From Paenibacillus monticola (GTDB lineage: Bacteria; Bacillota; Bacilli; Paenibacillales; Paenibacillaceae), in contig NZ_WJXB01000001.1 in assembly GCF_009664975.1 (NCBI RefSeq), forward strand, positions 372,001 through 436,000: 64,000 bases of DNA. Reading direction: 5' to 3'. Shown one piece after another: positions 1-7,879 of the stretch. Numbering within the stretch: position 1 is the first letter of the stretch; each line of letters begins with the position of its first letter. Under the pieces are notes generated by a model that ran no database searches, was not told the origin of the DNA, and saw nothing but the letters and a program-made list of their open reading frames with translations. The translations under genes and the position numbers were made by a program.

Positions 1-16
1 TTTAGGAGGTAGTAGA

Positions 17-3000
17 TTGAAAAGGAATACTTTCACAAGGTTTATGACGATGACATTATCCATTCTTCTTATTTTTGGAAACGGCGGTTTGGCGTTGGCG
101 AGCAGTACGGTTACTGTGAATAAAATGGTGCTGAGCGCAAACGAACTCGCGCTTGCTATTGAAGACACCGCTGTTTTGACAGCTACAGCCGTCTATTCTG
201 ACGCCTCTTCCAGTGATGTTACCGTGAATGCGGATTGGTCAAGCGATAAATCGGCAGTTGCCTCTGTCTACAACGGAGTTGTAACAGCAAAGACAGAAGG
301 GACAGCAACGATTGTTGCAGTGTATACATATACAGACGGCACGAAATTCTCTCAAGCTGCAACCGTTACTGTCTCCAAGAAGGTTAAAGCCTTAACCCAG
401 AACACACAGAGCCTTGACTTGCGCAAGGGAGCGACAGACTCTGTTATTCTGACGGCAACCTACTCTGATAATACAACCGATGCGATAGTGGCGGACAAGG
501 CGGTTTGGAGTACAAGTGATGCTTCGATCGCTACCGTTGTGAATGGTAAGGTGAAGGGGATTTCTTCCGGCACAGCGACTATTACAGGCGTATATGGTAA
601 AAAGACCATTACGGTTACTGTCAATGTAGAAGTGGCGAAGCGGATTACACCAGACAAGACAGATGTTTCTCTCCTGTTGAATGACAGTACTAAGGTTGTG
701 TTAACAGCCACGTTCCAGGATGGGACCCAGGAGAATGTAACCAGCCTGGCCACATGGTCTTCCAGTGATGAGAATGTTGCTGACGTGCTGGGCGGAGTAA
801 TTACCGGGTACAAGCAGGGGACTGCTGTTATAACGGCTAAATACGGAACCAAAACAACTACTATTCAAGTGACGGTTGACCAGACCAGTAAACTGACGGT
901 CGATGATCAGAGTGTATTCCTGAAGCCGGAGGATGAGCAGCAGATTACGCTAACGGCAGTTTATCCGGATGGCACTACAAAGGATGTTACAAGTACAGCA
1001 ATCTGGAGCTCTAGTGATTCCGGCATTGCCTATGTCTATAAAGGCAAGATATACGGCTATACGGCTGGCACAGCTACGATTACAGGAACATATGGCGATA
1101 AATCGGTAGCGGTCGAAGTTGATGTCGCAGTGGCACGCTATCTCGATCTGAGCGAAGAATCCTTAAGCCTGAACACGAATTCCAGCAGCAGCCTGACATT
1201 GAAGGCAACCTATGCGGATGGCAGCACCGAGGACGTGACTTCCCAAGCCGTCTGGAAATCCAGTAATGAATTAGTTGCTTTTGTCAAAAAAGGAGCCGTT
1301 ACAACTTATAAAACGTCGGGCACAGCCACCATCAGCGCTTCCTATGGTACGCTCGAAACCACGATGGAAGTTGAAGTTGGCGCAGTGAATAAATTGATAG
1401 CCGACCAGGAGAATGTATTCCTGCAAGTAGGCGGTGACCAGCAATTGAAGCTGACTGCAGTGGCAGGGAACGGCTCCTCGTCAGATGTGACAAGTGTAGC
1501 TACCTGGACCTCTAGCGATAAGGCAATTGCGCTTGTATCCAAGGGGTTGATTACAGGTTATTCCGTTGGGACGGCTACGATTACGGGTACGTATAATGGA
1601 TCGACTGTCACTGTTACAGTGGATGTAGGAATGGCGAGACATCTCACTTTGAGTGAGACGACACTAAATATGGCCGTCAATGCTTCCAAAGCGCTGACGC
1701 TTACAGCTACCTTTGCAGATGGAACTACTTCAGATGTAACGGCTCAGGCGACCTGGACCTCCAGTGATGAGGCTGTGGCTTTTGTAACTAAAGGAACGAT
1801 TAAGAGTTACGCAGAAGGCAACGTAACGATAAGTGCCAGCTATGGGGCTAAGTCCGTGAGTTCGAACCTTTCGGTAGGCAAAAGCAATAAATTGAGCATC
1901 GACGATGATAGTGTATTTTTACGAATTAATGGTACTCAGCAGTTGGTGCTCACTGCATTAGACGCTGAAGGTGTTTCCAGCAATGTTACAGCTGATGCAG
2001 TCTGGACATCCAGCGATGATAATATTGCTACCGTTACCAAAGGATTGATTACGGGCTATAAAACAGGTTCAGTAACGCTTACCGCAGTTTACGGAGGCAA
2101 AACAGTTACCATTACGGTTGACGTTGAGAAAGCCTCACGCCTGAACCTCACGATCAGCAAGCTGAATCTCGGGATTAATCAGAGCAAGGATATTACAGCT
2201 ATAGCCAGCTATGCCGACGGAACATCACAGAATGTTACCGATACAGCAACGTGGAGCTCGGATAAAGAAGACGTTGCTGCGGCAACTGAAGGTAAAATTA
2301 CAGCCTATGCTACAGGCAGTGCGGTAATCACCGCTTCCTATGGTGGCAAAACAGCGACGGTCAAAGTGACGTCAGGCACACCCAACAAGCTGACTCTTCA
2401 GGTCAAAAGCGTTGATCTCAAAGAAGATGAAACGTATCAAGCTGTAGCTACAGGTCAATATAGCGATGGCAGTGATCTCGCACTTACCGATGAAGTAGAG
2501 TGGAGCTCCAGTGACGAGAAAATTGCCGTAGTTGATAACGGGCTTATTACCGGAGTAGATACGGGAACGGCGATTATTACGGCCAAATCCGGTGAAGTAA
2601 AGACGACGATTACAGTGAATGTTGGATTAGTGGACGAACTGGATGCGGATGTGCATCTGATAACGATGTCACTCTCGGACAAAGCGCAAATTACTTTGAC
2701 GGCTACAGATGCAGATGGCGTAGATACGGATGTGACGGACGATGCCGATTGGACCACTTCCAAAGCAACGATAGCTTCTGTAAAGAAGGGTCTCGTTACA
2801 GCTAATCTCAAAGGTAAGGCAACACTTACCGCATCCTATGGTGGACAAAAGACTACTATCGACATTGAGGTGGATCAGGTAGCGGAAATAGAGGCTTCTG
2901 TTACCAATATGTCACTTAAATCCGGCGAAGTCTCTTCGGCCAAAGTAACCATTACTTATAGTGATGGCAAAACGAAGGATGTAACGGACAAAGCGGAATG

Positions 3001-3376
3001 GAAAAGCGGAAGCTATAAAATCGTCACCGTTACCGCGGGTACAGTTAAGGCTGTGGCTTATGGAAAGTCTTATGTGACAGCGAAATATGGCGGCAAGACC
3101 GTGAAGATTCCGGTGACGGTGGATGTGCTTAAATATCTGGAGGTCAGTCAACTCAATGTGGAGTTGGCCGCGGGTCAGTCGCTACAGCTTAAGGCTACGG
3201 CTACCTTTGAAGATGACAGTGAGTCGGATGTATCCAAAGCTGCAATTTGGTCTTCAACCAAAGAATTAGTAGCTACAGGAAAAAATGGACTAATTAAGGC
3301 GAACGGAAAAGGATCAGCATCTATCTCGGTTAAATACGGTGGCAAAACCGTCAAAGTTAAAGTTACAGTAAAATAG
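17..3376 (+). CDS. Secreted Big_2 (bacterial Ig-like) repeat protein
   Basis: A 1119-residue secreted protein made almost entirely of bacterial Ig-like group 2 (Big_2) domains. Residues 1-29 form a signal peptide (KR near the N-terminus, hydrophobic core, cleavage near ALASS). About 13 repeats of ~84 residues follow, each with a W(S/T)SS(D/N) motif and a GTATITA-YG-KT-like end. The TTG start at 17 is set by AGGAGGT at 4-10. Big_2 domains are known from surface adhesins and carbohydrate-active proteins. No SLH domain, LPXTG motif or catalytic domain is visible, so I infer that it is secreted or held non-covalently in the wall. The repeats are well diverged, so this is not a recent tandem expansion. 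A terminator at 3649-3688 closes the unit; whatever lies upstream is outside the window. Confidence 0.9.
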   Translation: MKRNTFTRFMTMTLSILLIFGNGGLALASSTVTVNKMVLSANELALAIEDTAVLTATAVYSDASSSDVTVNADWSSDKSAVASVYNGVVTAKTEGTATIVAVYTYTDGTKFSQAATVTVSKKVKALTQNTQSLDLRKGATDSVILTATYSDNTTDAIVADKAVWSTSDASIATVVNGKVKGISSGTATITGVYGKKTITVTVNVEVAKRITPDKTDVSLLLNDSTKVVLTATFQDGTQENVTSLATWSSSDENVADVLGGVITGYKQGTAVITAKYGTKTTTIQVTVDQTSKLTVDDQSVFLKPEDEQQITLTAVYPDGTTKDVTSTAIWSSSDSGIAYVYKGKIYGYTAGTATITGTYGDKSVAVEVDVAVARYLDLSEESLSLNTNSSSSLTLKATYADGSTEDVTSQAVWKSSNELVAFVKKGAVTTYKTSGTATISASYGTLETTMEVEVGAVNKLIADQENVFLQVGGDQQLKLTAVAGNGSSSDVTSVATWTSSDKAIALVSKGLITGYSVGTATITGTYNGSTVTVTVDVGMARHLTLSETTLNMAVNASKALTLTATFADGTTSDVTAQATWTSSDEAVAFVTKGTIKSYAEGNVTISASYGAKSVSSNLSVGKSNKLSIDDDSVFLRINGTQQLVLTALDAEGVSSNVTADAVWTSSDDNIATVTKGLITGYKTGSVTLTAVYGGKTVTITVDVEKASRLNLTISKLNLGINQSKDITAIASYADGTSQNVTDTATWSSDKEDVAAATEGKITAYATGSAVITASYGGKTATVKVTSGTPNKLTLQVKSVDLKEDETYQAVATGQYSDGSDLALTDEVEWSSSDEKIAVVDNGLITGVDTGTAIITAKSGEVKTTITVNVGLVDELDADVHLITMSLSDKAQITLTATDADGVDTDVTDDADWTTSKATIASVKKGLVTANLKGKATLTASYGGQKTTIDIEVDQVAEIEASVTNMSLKSGEVSSAKVTITYSDGKTKDVTDKAEWKSGSYKIVTVTAGTVKAVAYGKSYVTAKYGGKTVKIPVTVDVLKYLEVSQLNVELAAGQSLQLKATATFEDDSESDVSKAAIWSSTKELVATGKNGLIKANGKGSASISVKYGGKTVKVKVTVK

Positions 3377-3432
3377 GAGCTCAACAGCTGTAATCCTTGC
3401 AACTGAATCAGTGCAGGTATTTCTTAAGCAAA

Positions 3433-3603
3433 TATGCTGTATAAAATCCAACAATAGTTGTTATATCTACGCTACAGTCCGTAAATATTGTATCAAATCC
3501 AGCTTTTCCAACTGTGGAGTCTCTTTTGAAATGATATGTTGGATTTTATACATTAATTCAGCTTTAATAGGATTTTTTCGAGAGGAAAACTGTAAAAAGT
3601 ACA
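3433..3603 (+). repeat. Palindromic intergenic element, copy A
   Basis: A ~171 bp non-coding element. It contains a perfect 16-bp inverted repeat, TGTATAAAATCCAACA at 3438-3453 and its reverse complement at 3537-3552, plus an internal related unit (TGTATCAAATCCAGC, 3489-3503). The whole element matches, in inverted orientation, the stretch at 5887-6061, including the outer TGTAAAAAGTACA block at 3591-3603. It is MITE-like or REP-like in form; no transposase is present. Confidence 0.8.
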
Positions 3604-3648
3604 GTATTTGCCGAAATCTACTGTTCACCGCAATATTTGTGCATGCGT

Positions 3649-3688
3649 AACCGCTACATTTCTCTTAAAGAGATGTGGCGGTTTTTTT
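3649..3688 (+). terminator. Rho-independent terminator after the Big_2 gene
   Basis: A 15-bp stem with two G-T pairs (arms 3649-3663 and 3669-3683) is followed by an uninterrupted T run to 3688. It lies 270 bp downstream of the Big_2 gene, beyond the repeat element, so transcripts may carry the element at their 3' end. Confidence 0.85.
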
Positions 3689-3695
3689 GTGAGAT

Positions 3696-3748
3696 GTTAT
3701 TAACAACTTGATAATATCAACAATACATGTTAACATGTTGTTAATAAC
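3696..3748 (+). promoter_or_regulatory. Nested palindromes upstream of the SPFH operon
   Basis: Three inverted repeats are packed into 53 bp. The outer pair is GTTATTAACAAC (3696-3707) with GTTGTTAATAAC (3737-3748). Inside lie TTGATAATATCAA (3708-3720) and the 14-bp perfect palindrome ACATGTTAACATGT (3725-3738). The block is AT-rich and sits 52 bp upstream of the SPFH start, so it is a strong candidate operator/promoter region. The regulator is unknown. Confidence 0.55.
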
Positions 3749-3800
3749 AAATAGTTAATATCAATCATATATCCACCATCCATCCAAGGAGGTTTTGTCC

Positions 3801-4853
3801 ATGTTCGGATTCAAATTCGTGAAGTTTCAACCTAGTGATTATGTGCTGAAGGTGAAGAATGGCAAAGTTGTCCGTGAAGGTGTTGGTCTTTCTTTTAATT
3901 ATTATGCACCCACTACTTCCGTAGTCGTTGTACCGGTATCTTCGATTGATGTTCCGTTTATGTTTGAGGAAATCACGCATGATTACCAGACGGTAACAGT
4001 GCAGGGACAGCTGACCTACCGGATTGTGGATTACCGCAAAACAACCCAAATTCTGAATTATACCTACAATTTAAAAAAGAACACGTATCTCTCCGATGAT
4101 CCTGGCAAGCTGGCCCAACGGGTCATCAATATCGCCAAAGTGCTGACTAAGCGGCAACTAGAGCAATTGCCCCTGCGGGAAGCTATTCAATCGAGCGAAC
4201 GTCTCGCGCAGAGCATTACGCTGGAAATTGGCAAGAGTACGGAGATCGAGAAGCTGGGGATTGAGCTGATGGGCTTGTCCATTCTGGCGATTGTGCCGAA
4301 TAAGGAAACACTCCGGGCGCTGGAGGCGCAGGCTAGAGAAGAAATTCTCCGCAGTGCCGATGATGCGTTATATGAACGCCGCAATGCATCGATTCAGCAG
4401 GAAAGACGCGTGAAGGAGAATGAATTGAACACCGAAATTGCGGTGGAAACGAAGAAGAAGCAAATCCGCGAGACGCAGCTGGATGCTGAACGTTCGGTGA
4501 AGCAGAAGCAGAATGAAATGAAGGAAGAACAGCTGAGCTTCGACACTGCACTGGAAGAGAAGAAGCAGGAGCTGATCGAGCTGACGGTTGCCAATAAAAG
4601 AGCTGAAGCAGATGCCAAGGCTTACGAGCTGCTGGCGGTTATGAATTCGCTGCAGGGAGTATCGCCGAATGTACTGCAGGCGTTAACGAATGTAGGCATG
4701 AATCCGGATAAGCTGATTGCCATCGCTTTCCAAGAGCTTGCCGTAAACGCCGGCAAAATTGGACAGCTGAACATCACCCCAGACCTGCTGCAAGGCATTA
4801 TGGCTGGCTCGGGCAATGGAACGGGGGCAGCGAGAGGAGCGGGCGGAAGATGA
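3801..4853 (+). CDS. SPFH/band-7 domain protein
   Basis: A 350-residue protein of the SPFH (stomatin/prohibitin/flotillin/HflK-C) superfamily. An SPFH-like region covers about residues 10-185, followed by a long charged, Glu/Lys/Gln-rich coiled coil (about 195-275) and a Gly/Ala-rich C-terminal tail (GSGNGTGAARGAGGR). No transmembrane segment or signal peptide is visible at the N-terminus, unlike HflK/HflC or classical flotillins, so membrane contact would have to be peripheral. ATG 3801 was chosen because AAGGAGG lies at 3786-3792; a TTG six bases upstream is closer than usual to that site. The stop overlaps the next start (ATGA), which indicates translational coupling with the NAD-kinase-like gene. 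SPFH proteins usually form oligomeric membrane scaffolds; the specific role here is unknown. Confidence 0.85.
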   Translation: MFGFKFVKFQPSDYVLKVKNGKVVREGVGLSFNYYAPTTSVVVVPVSSIDVPFMFEEITHDYQTVTVQGQLTYRIVDYRKTTQILNYTYNLKKNTYLSDDPGKLAQRVINIAKVLTKRQLEQLPLREAIQSSERLAQSITLEIGKSTEIEKLGIELMGLSILAIVPNKETLRALEAQAREEILRSADDALYERRNASIQQERRVKENELNTEIAVETKKKQIRETQLDAERSVKQKQNEMKEEQLSFDTALEEKKQELIELTVANKRAEADAKAYELLAVMNSLQGVSPNVLQALTNVGMNPDKLIAIAFQELAVNAGKIGQLNITPDLLQGIMAGSGNGTGAARGAGGR

Positions 4854-5851
4854 GCAACCGGATATCCGAGAATAAGATTGTTTTGATTAAACGCAAGACC
4901 CGTCTCGAAGAATTAGTAGTCCGTTACAATACAATCCAACAGGCCCAGTTCTACATTGAGCGTCTTGGAGCGGACTTTAGCGATTATATCAATGAGGATT
5001 ATAATTACCGGAGCGCTGTAGAAACAGCGGTTATTGAGCTTAGCGCGATAGGTCTGGTGCAGCTACTGGAGCGGCAGCATGTGCCGAACTTCATCTTTGG
5101 TGAAGAGGACACGGTTGTTGTGTTGGGTCAAGACGGACTTGTTGCCAATACGCTCAAATACTTGAAGAATCAGCCACTAATTGGCGTGAATCCTGATCCG
5201 GAGCGTTGGGACGGGGTGCTGTTGCCCTTTACCGTCAAGGATCTGCGGCTGATTGTACCTGAGGTGTTCCGGGGGCAACGACAGGTGCAGGAAGTGACAT
5301 TGGCTAAAGCAGAGCTTAACGATGGTCAAAGTCTTTACGGAGTGAATGATTTGTTCATTGGACGCAAAACTCATGTATCTGCCCGTTACCAGTTGCAGCT
5401 AAACGGTTCGACTGAGCAGCAATCCTCCAGTGGGATTATTGTCTCGACTGGAATGGGCTCGACGGGTTGGCTGAAGAGCGTGCTGGCTGGAGCTGTCGGC
5501 ATTGCCCGAGGAGCCGAGCAGATGAAAGCGGGCGCCGACACTGCTGACGTTGTCCAACAACGTGTCACTGATCCACAGCGTTCAATGGATACAGGTGCTT
5601 CTGAGCAGCGACTTGCTTGGGATCATCCGAATCTGTATTTTACGGTCAGAGAACCCTTCCCGAGCCGAACAACCTCTGCCGAGTTAGTCTTTGGGCAGAT
5701 TACCGGAAATCAGCCGCTGCGGATTACCTCGCAAATGCCGGAGAACGGAGTGATTTTTAGTGATGGAGTAGAAAGTGACTTTCTGGAGTTCAACTCCGGT
5801 GTAGAGGCCACAATAAGTCTGGCAGAGAAGCGGGGGAGACTTGTGGTATGA
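4850..5851 (+). CDS. NAD-kinase-like (diacylglycerol/NAD kinase fold) protein
   Basis: A 333-residue protein resembling the ATP-NAD kinase superfamily. The phosphate-binding motif is VLGQDG at residues 91-96, where canonical NAD kinases have GGDG. It is followed by GVNPDPERWDG (about 112-122), which recalls the NTDP segment of mitochondrial-type NADK2, and by STGMGSTGW in the C-terminal half, which matches the family's TG-GS/T-A/G region. It shares an ATGA overlap with the SPFH gene, so the two are made from one message. Whether it phosphorylates NAD(H) or another sugar or nucleotide substrate cannot be told from sequence. The GQDG change leaves the catalytic Asp in place, so activity is plausible. 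The operon is bracketed by inverted repeat elements (3433-3603 and 5887-6061). Confidence 0.75.
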   Translation: MSNRISENKIVLIKRKTRLEELVVRYNTIQQAQFYIERLGADFSDYINEDYNYRSAVETAVIELSAIGLVQLLERQHVPNFIFGEEDTVVVLGQDGLVANTLKYLKNQPLIGVNPDPERWDGVLLPFTVKDLRLIVPEVFRGQRQVQEVTLAKAELNDGQSLYGVNDLFIGRKTHVSARYQLQLNGSTEQQSSSGIIVSTGMGSTGWLKSVLAGAVGIARGAEQMKAGADTADVVQQRVTDPQRSMDTGASEQRLAWDHPNLYFTVREPFPSRTTSAELVFGQITGNQPLRITSQMPENGVIFSDGVESDFLEFNSGVEATISLAEKRGRLVV

Positions 5852-5886
5852 GTAGGGTACATCGAGAGTAGGATTCGGTTAAATTA

Positions 5887-6061
5887 TGTACTTTTTACAA
5901 CATATCTTCCAGATAAAAGCCTGCTAAAGCTGAATTAATGTATAAAATCCAACATTTCATTTCAAAACAGGGTCCACAGCTAGCGAAAGTTGGATTTGAT
6001 ACAAGATTTGCCGATTGTAGAGTATACATTTCAAATAATGTTGGATTTAATACAGCATTTT
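5887..6061 (-). repeat. Palindromic intergenic element, copy B (inverted)
   Basis: This is the reverse-complement counterpart of the element at 3433-3603. Its 16-bp end TGTATAAAATCCAACA is at 5939-5954, the opposite end (TGTTGGATTTAATACA, one mismatch) is at 6039-6054, and the internal unit is near 5989-6003. The outer block at 5887-5899 is also shared. Identity to copy A looks like about three quarters by eye. Confidence 0.8.
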
Positions 6062-6073
6062 AGTTTTTTAATA

Positions 6074-6117
6074 AGGGGTGTCTCAGAAGCCGGAGTTATG
6101 GCTTTTGGACACCCCTC
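6074..6117. other. Long hairpin between convergent genes
   Basis: AGGGGTGTC (6074-6082) pairs with GACACCCCT (6109-6117), and an inner CAGAAGCC/GGCTTTTG stem extends it. It lies between the convergent NAD-kinase-like and Gln/Met-rich genes. A T tract lies on the 5' side only on the plus strand and neither exit has a clear T run, so it is not called as a standard terminator. Confidence 0.5.
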
Positions 6118-6151
6118 TATCTTCAATACGGAGCTATTTGTAGCGGCTAAA

Positions 6152-6613
6152 TTACTGGAAGCTTCTGTTCTGATTCATTGAAGACATCGAGTGGTTCATG
6201 CCTGATCCCATACCAGTATTCATGCCCGAATTCATACCTGAATTGAAACCAGAATGCATTGGAGAATTCATCGAAGAATGAATAGGCTGTTGATTAAAAG
6301 AAGGGTTGAAGGATGGGCTGTAGCTTGGAATTGAAGTACTGTAGCTGTTCGCTTGTGAACTTTGTTCCAGCTGTCTACAGATCTGCGAGACCTGTTGTAA
6401 TTGCTGTAAAGCTGTTTGATGACCCTGCAATGCTTGCTGAATCATTTGGGAAGCTTTATGTTCGCGTTGGGCCAGTTCTTCCAGTCTTGTAGCATTCTGC
6501 TGCTCTTGCTGCATCAGCTGTTGGTAATTCTGACTGGCTTGCTGAGTTTGGCTTACAAGCTGCTGAATGATCTGTTCACACTGGTTGATCTGGCTGGAAA
6601 GGTTTGAATTCAA
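6152..6613 (-). CDS. Gln-rich coiled-coil protein with Met/Gly/Ser-rich tail
   Basis: A 153-residue protein of unknown function. Residues 1 to about 90 are Gln-rich and helical (many QQ pairs, heptad-like spacing), and the C-terminal third is a low-complexity tail of SGMN/HSMN-type units. A TTG start at 6613 is preferred because the AGGAGG that precedes it lies inside the PRRQ codons of the longer frame that begins at ATG 6634. The composition, with Gln and Met/Asn/Gly-rich low complexity, resembles small Bacillales spore-coat proteins, but no family motif is recognised, so a coat role is only a guess. The gene stands alone, convergent with the SPFH operon. Confidence 0.65.
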   Translation of the reverse strand: MNSNLSSQINQCEQIIQQLVSQTQQASQNYQQLMQQEQQNATRLEELAQREHKASQMIQQALQGHQTALQQLQQVSQICRQLEQSSQANSYSTSIPSYSPSFNPSFNQQPIHSSMNSPMHSGFNSGMNSGMNTGMGSGMNHSMSSMNQNRSFQ

Positions 6614-6823
6614 AATAATTTGCCTCCTTGGCATGTTCTATTTTTGTGAAGCGATTTTATTATCTCTGATGAAAGTCTGGACTATTCATTGAAACTGTTG
6701 AGACTCCCAGTGATAGTACAAGTTGAGAAGAATAGGTACAGACTGTGGTGCAACAATTCCGATTTGCTTTCGTCTGTATGAAGGAGATTTACAGATGTAT
6801 CCAGACCTCGGAGGTGAAGCACC

Positions 6824-7735
6824 ATGAGTCCATATTATTCAGCTCGTCGATTAAAGCTTTATTTGCAGCGTACGATCAAGCTGTTGCTTGTGTTCGGACT
6901 GCTGTTCACTGCTTTTTACACCGGAGCGGCGGCGGAAGCAGCCAGTTCTTCAGAGCTGCTTGTAGTGAACAAGCAAACGAATAAGCTGGCTTATTTCAGT
7001 GGTGGTAAACTGGTGCGAACCTTTTCTGTAGCTACAGGGAAGACCACGTCACTCACCCCGGAAGGAAGCTTTCCAATTGTGGTCAAGATCAAAAACAGAC
7101 CTTATTATAAAGAAAATATCCCTGGTGGCGATCCTACAAATCCACTTGGTGATCGCTGGCTGGGATTAGAAGTGAATGGCACCAAAGGAACCACCTATGC
7201 GATCCACGGCAATAATAATGAATCATCCATCGGAAAATATGTAAGTGCAGGCTGTATCCGCATGCATAATGAGGACATTCATTGGCTGTATCCGTTAATA
7301 GCCAAGAACACCAAAGTCGTAATTACCTCAACCACACTGGATATGGAGCAGATTGCAGTCAAGAATGGCTATCCACTGGGGAGCAAGATGTTTGCAGCAA
7401 GTCTTATTATTAATGGCGTATCCACCAGACTGAAGGATTCTTTTGTGCTGGATCACTCACGTGTCTTTATTCCGCTGAGAGAATCCGTAGCCCTGCTTGG
7501 AGGAACGTTGCAGCAGGATGATAGAACAGGTGCTCTAATCATTACAATCGGCAAATATAAAGTGACACATCAGGCGCTGAGTAGTACAGCCGTTGTAAAT
7601 GGGAAGTCTGTTACTATGCTGCCCTCCCGCAGTGAAAATAACCGCTTATTGATTCCGCTCGGCAGCCTGCCGGAGTTGTTCGGAATTCAGGTAAAATGGA
7701 ACCCCCAAGCTGAGTCTGTAACAATCCTAAATTGA
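6824..7735 (+). CDS. L,D-transpeptidase (YkuD) with copper-amine-oxidase-N domain
   Basis: A 303-residue exported peptidoglycan cross-linking enzyme. A signal peptide (about 1-39) precedes a YkuD domain (about 41-165) that carries the catalytic signature: His in AIHGNN and Cys in SAGCIRMH. YkuD enzymes form or exchange 3-3 links between meso-diaminopimelate residues. The C-terminal ~110 residues match the copper-amine-oxidase N-terminal-like 'stalk' domain (FIPLRESVALLGG, LLIPLGSLPELFG), common in Paenibacillus exported proteins. ATG 6824 follows GGAGGTG at 6810-6816. The gene appears monocistronic, with a short hairpin at 7741-7759 after the stop. Confidence 0.9.
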   Translation: MSPYYSARRLKLYLQRTIKLLLVFGLLFTAFYTGAAAEAASSSELLVVNKQTNKLAYFSGGKLVRTFSVATGKTTSLTPEGSFPIVVKIKNRPYYKENIPGGDPTNPLGDRWLGLEVNGTKGTTYAIHGNNNESSIGKYVSAGCIRMHNEDIHWLYPLIAKNTKVVITSTTLDMEQIAVKNGYPLGSKMFAASLIINGVSTRLKDSFVLDHSRVFIPLRESVALLGGTLQQDDRTGALIITIGKYKVTHQALSSTAVVNGKSVTMLPSRSENNRLLIPLGSLPELFGIQVKWNPQAESVTILN

Positions 7736-7879
7736 GGTGTCTCTTTTATTATAAAAGAGTACTGTGCTAGACACTGGTTATTCATGGATGTTAGTGCGAA
7801 TCCGCATGAATATGTATATACTAGACGTACTAGATATACTAGATATACAAGTGAGTAGAATGGGGAATAGACAATTACT

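Noticed and set aside
6074..6117. Hairpin considered as terminator of the NAD-kinase-like gene
   Set aside because: It lacks a T tract on the exit side in both directions, so it is listed only as a hairpin.
5990..6181. Open frame of 63 codons on the plus strand
   Set aside because: It runs through repeat element B and the hairpin, has no ribosome binding site and no protein-like pattern.
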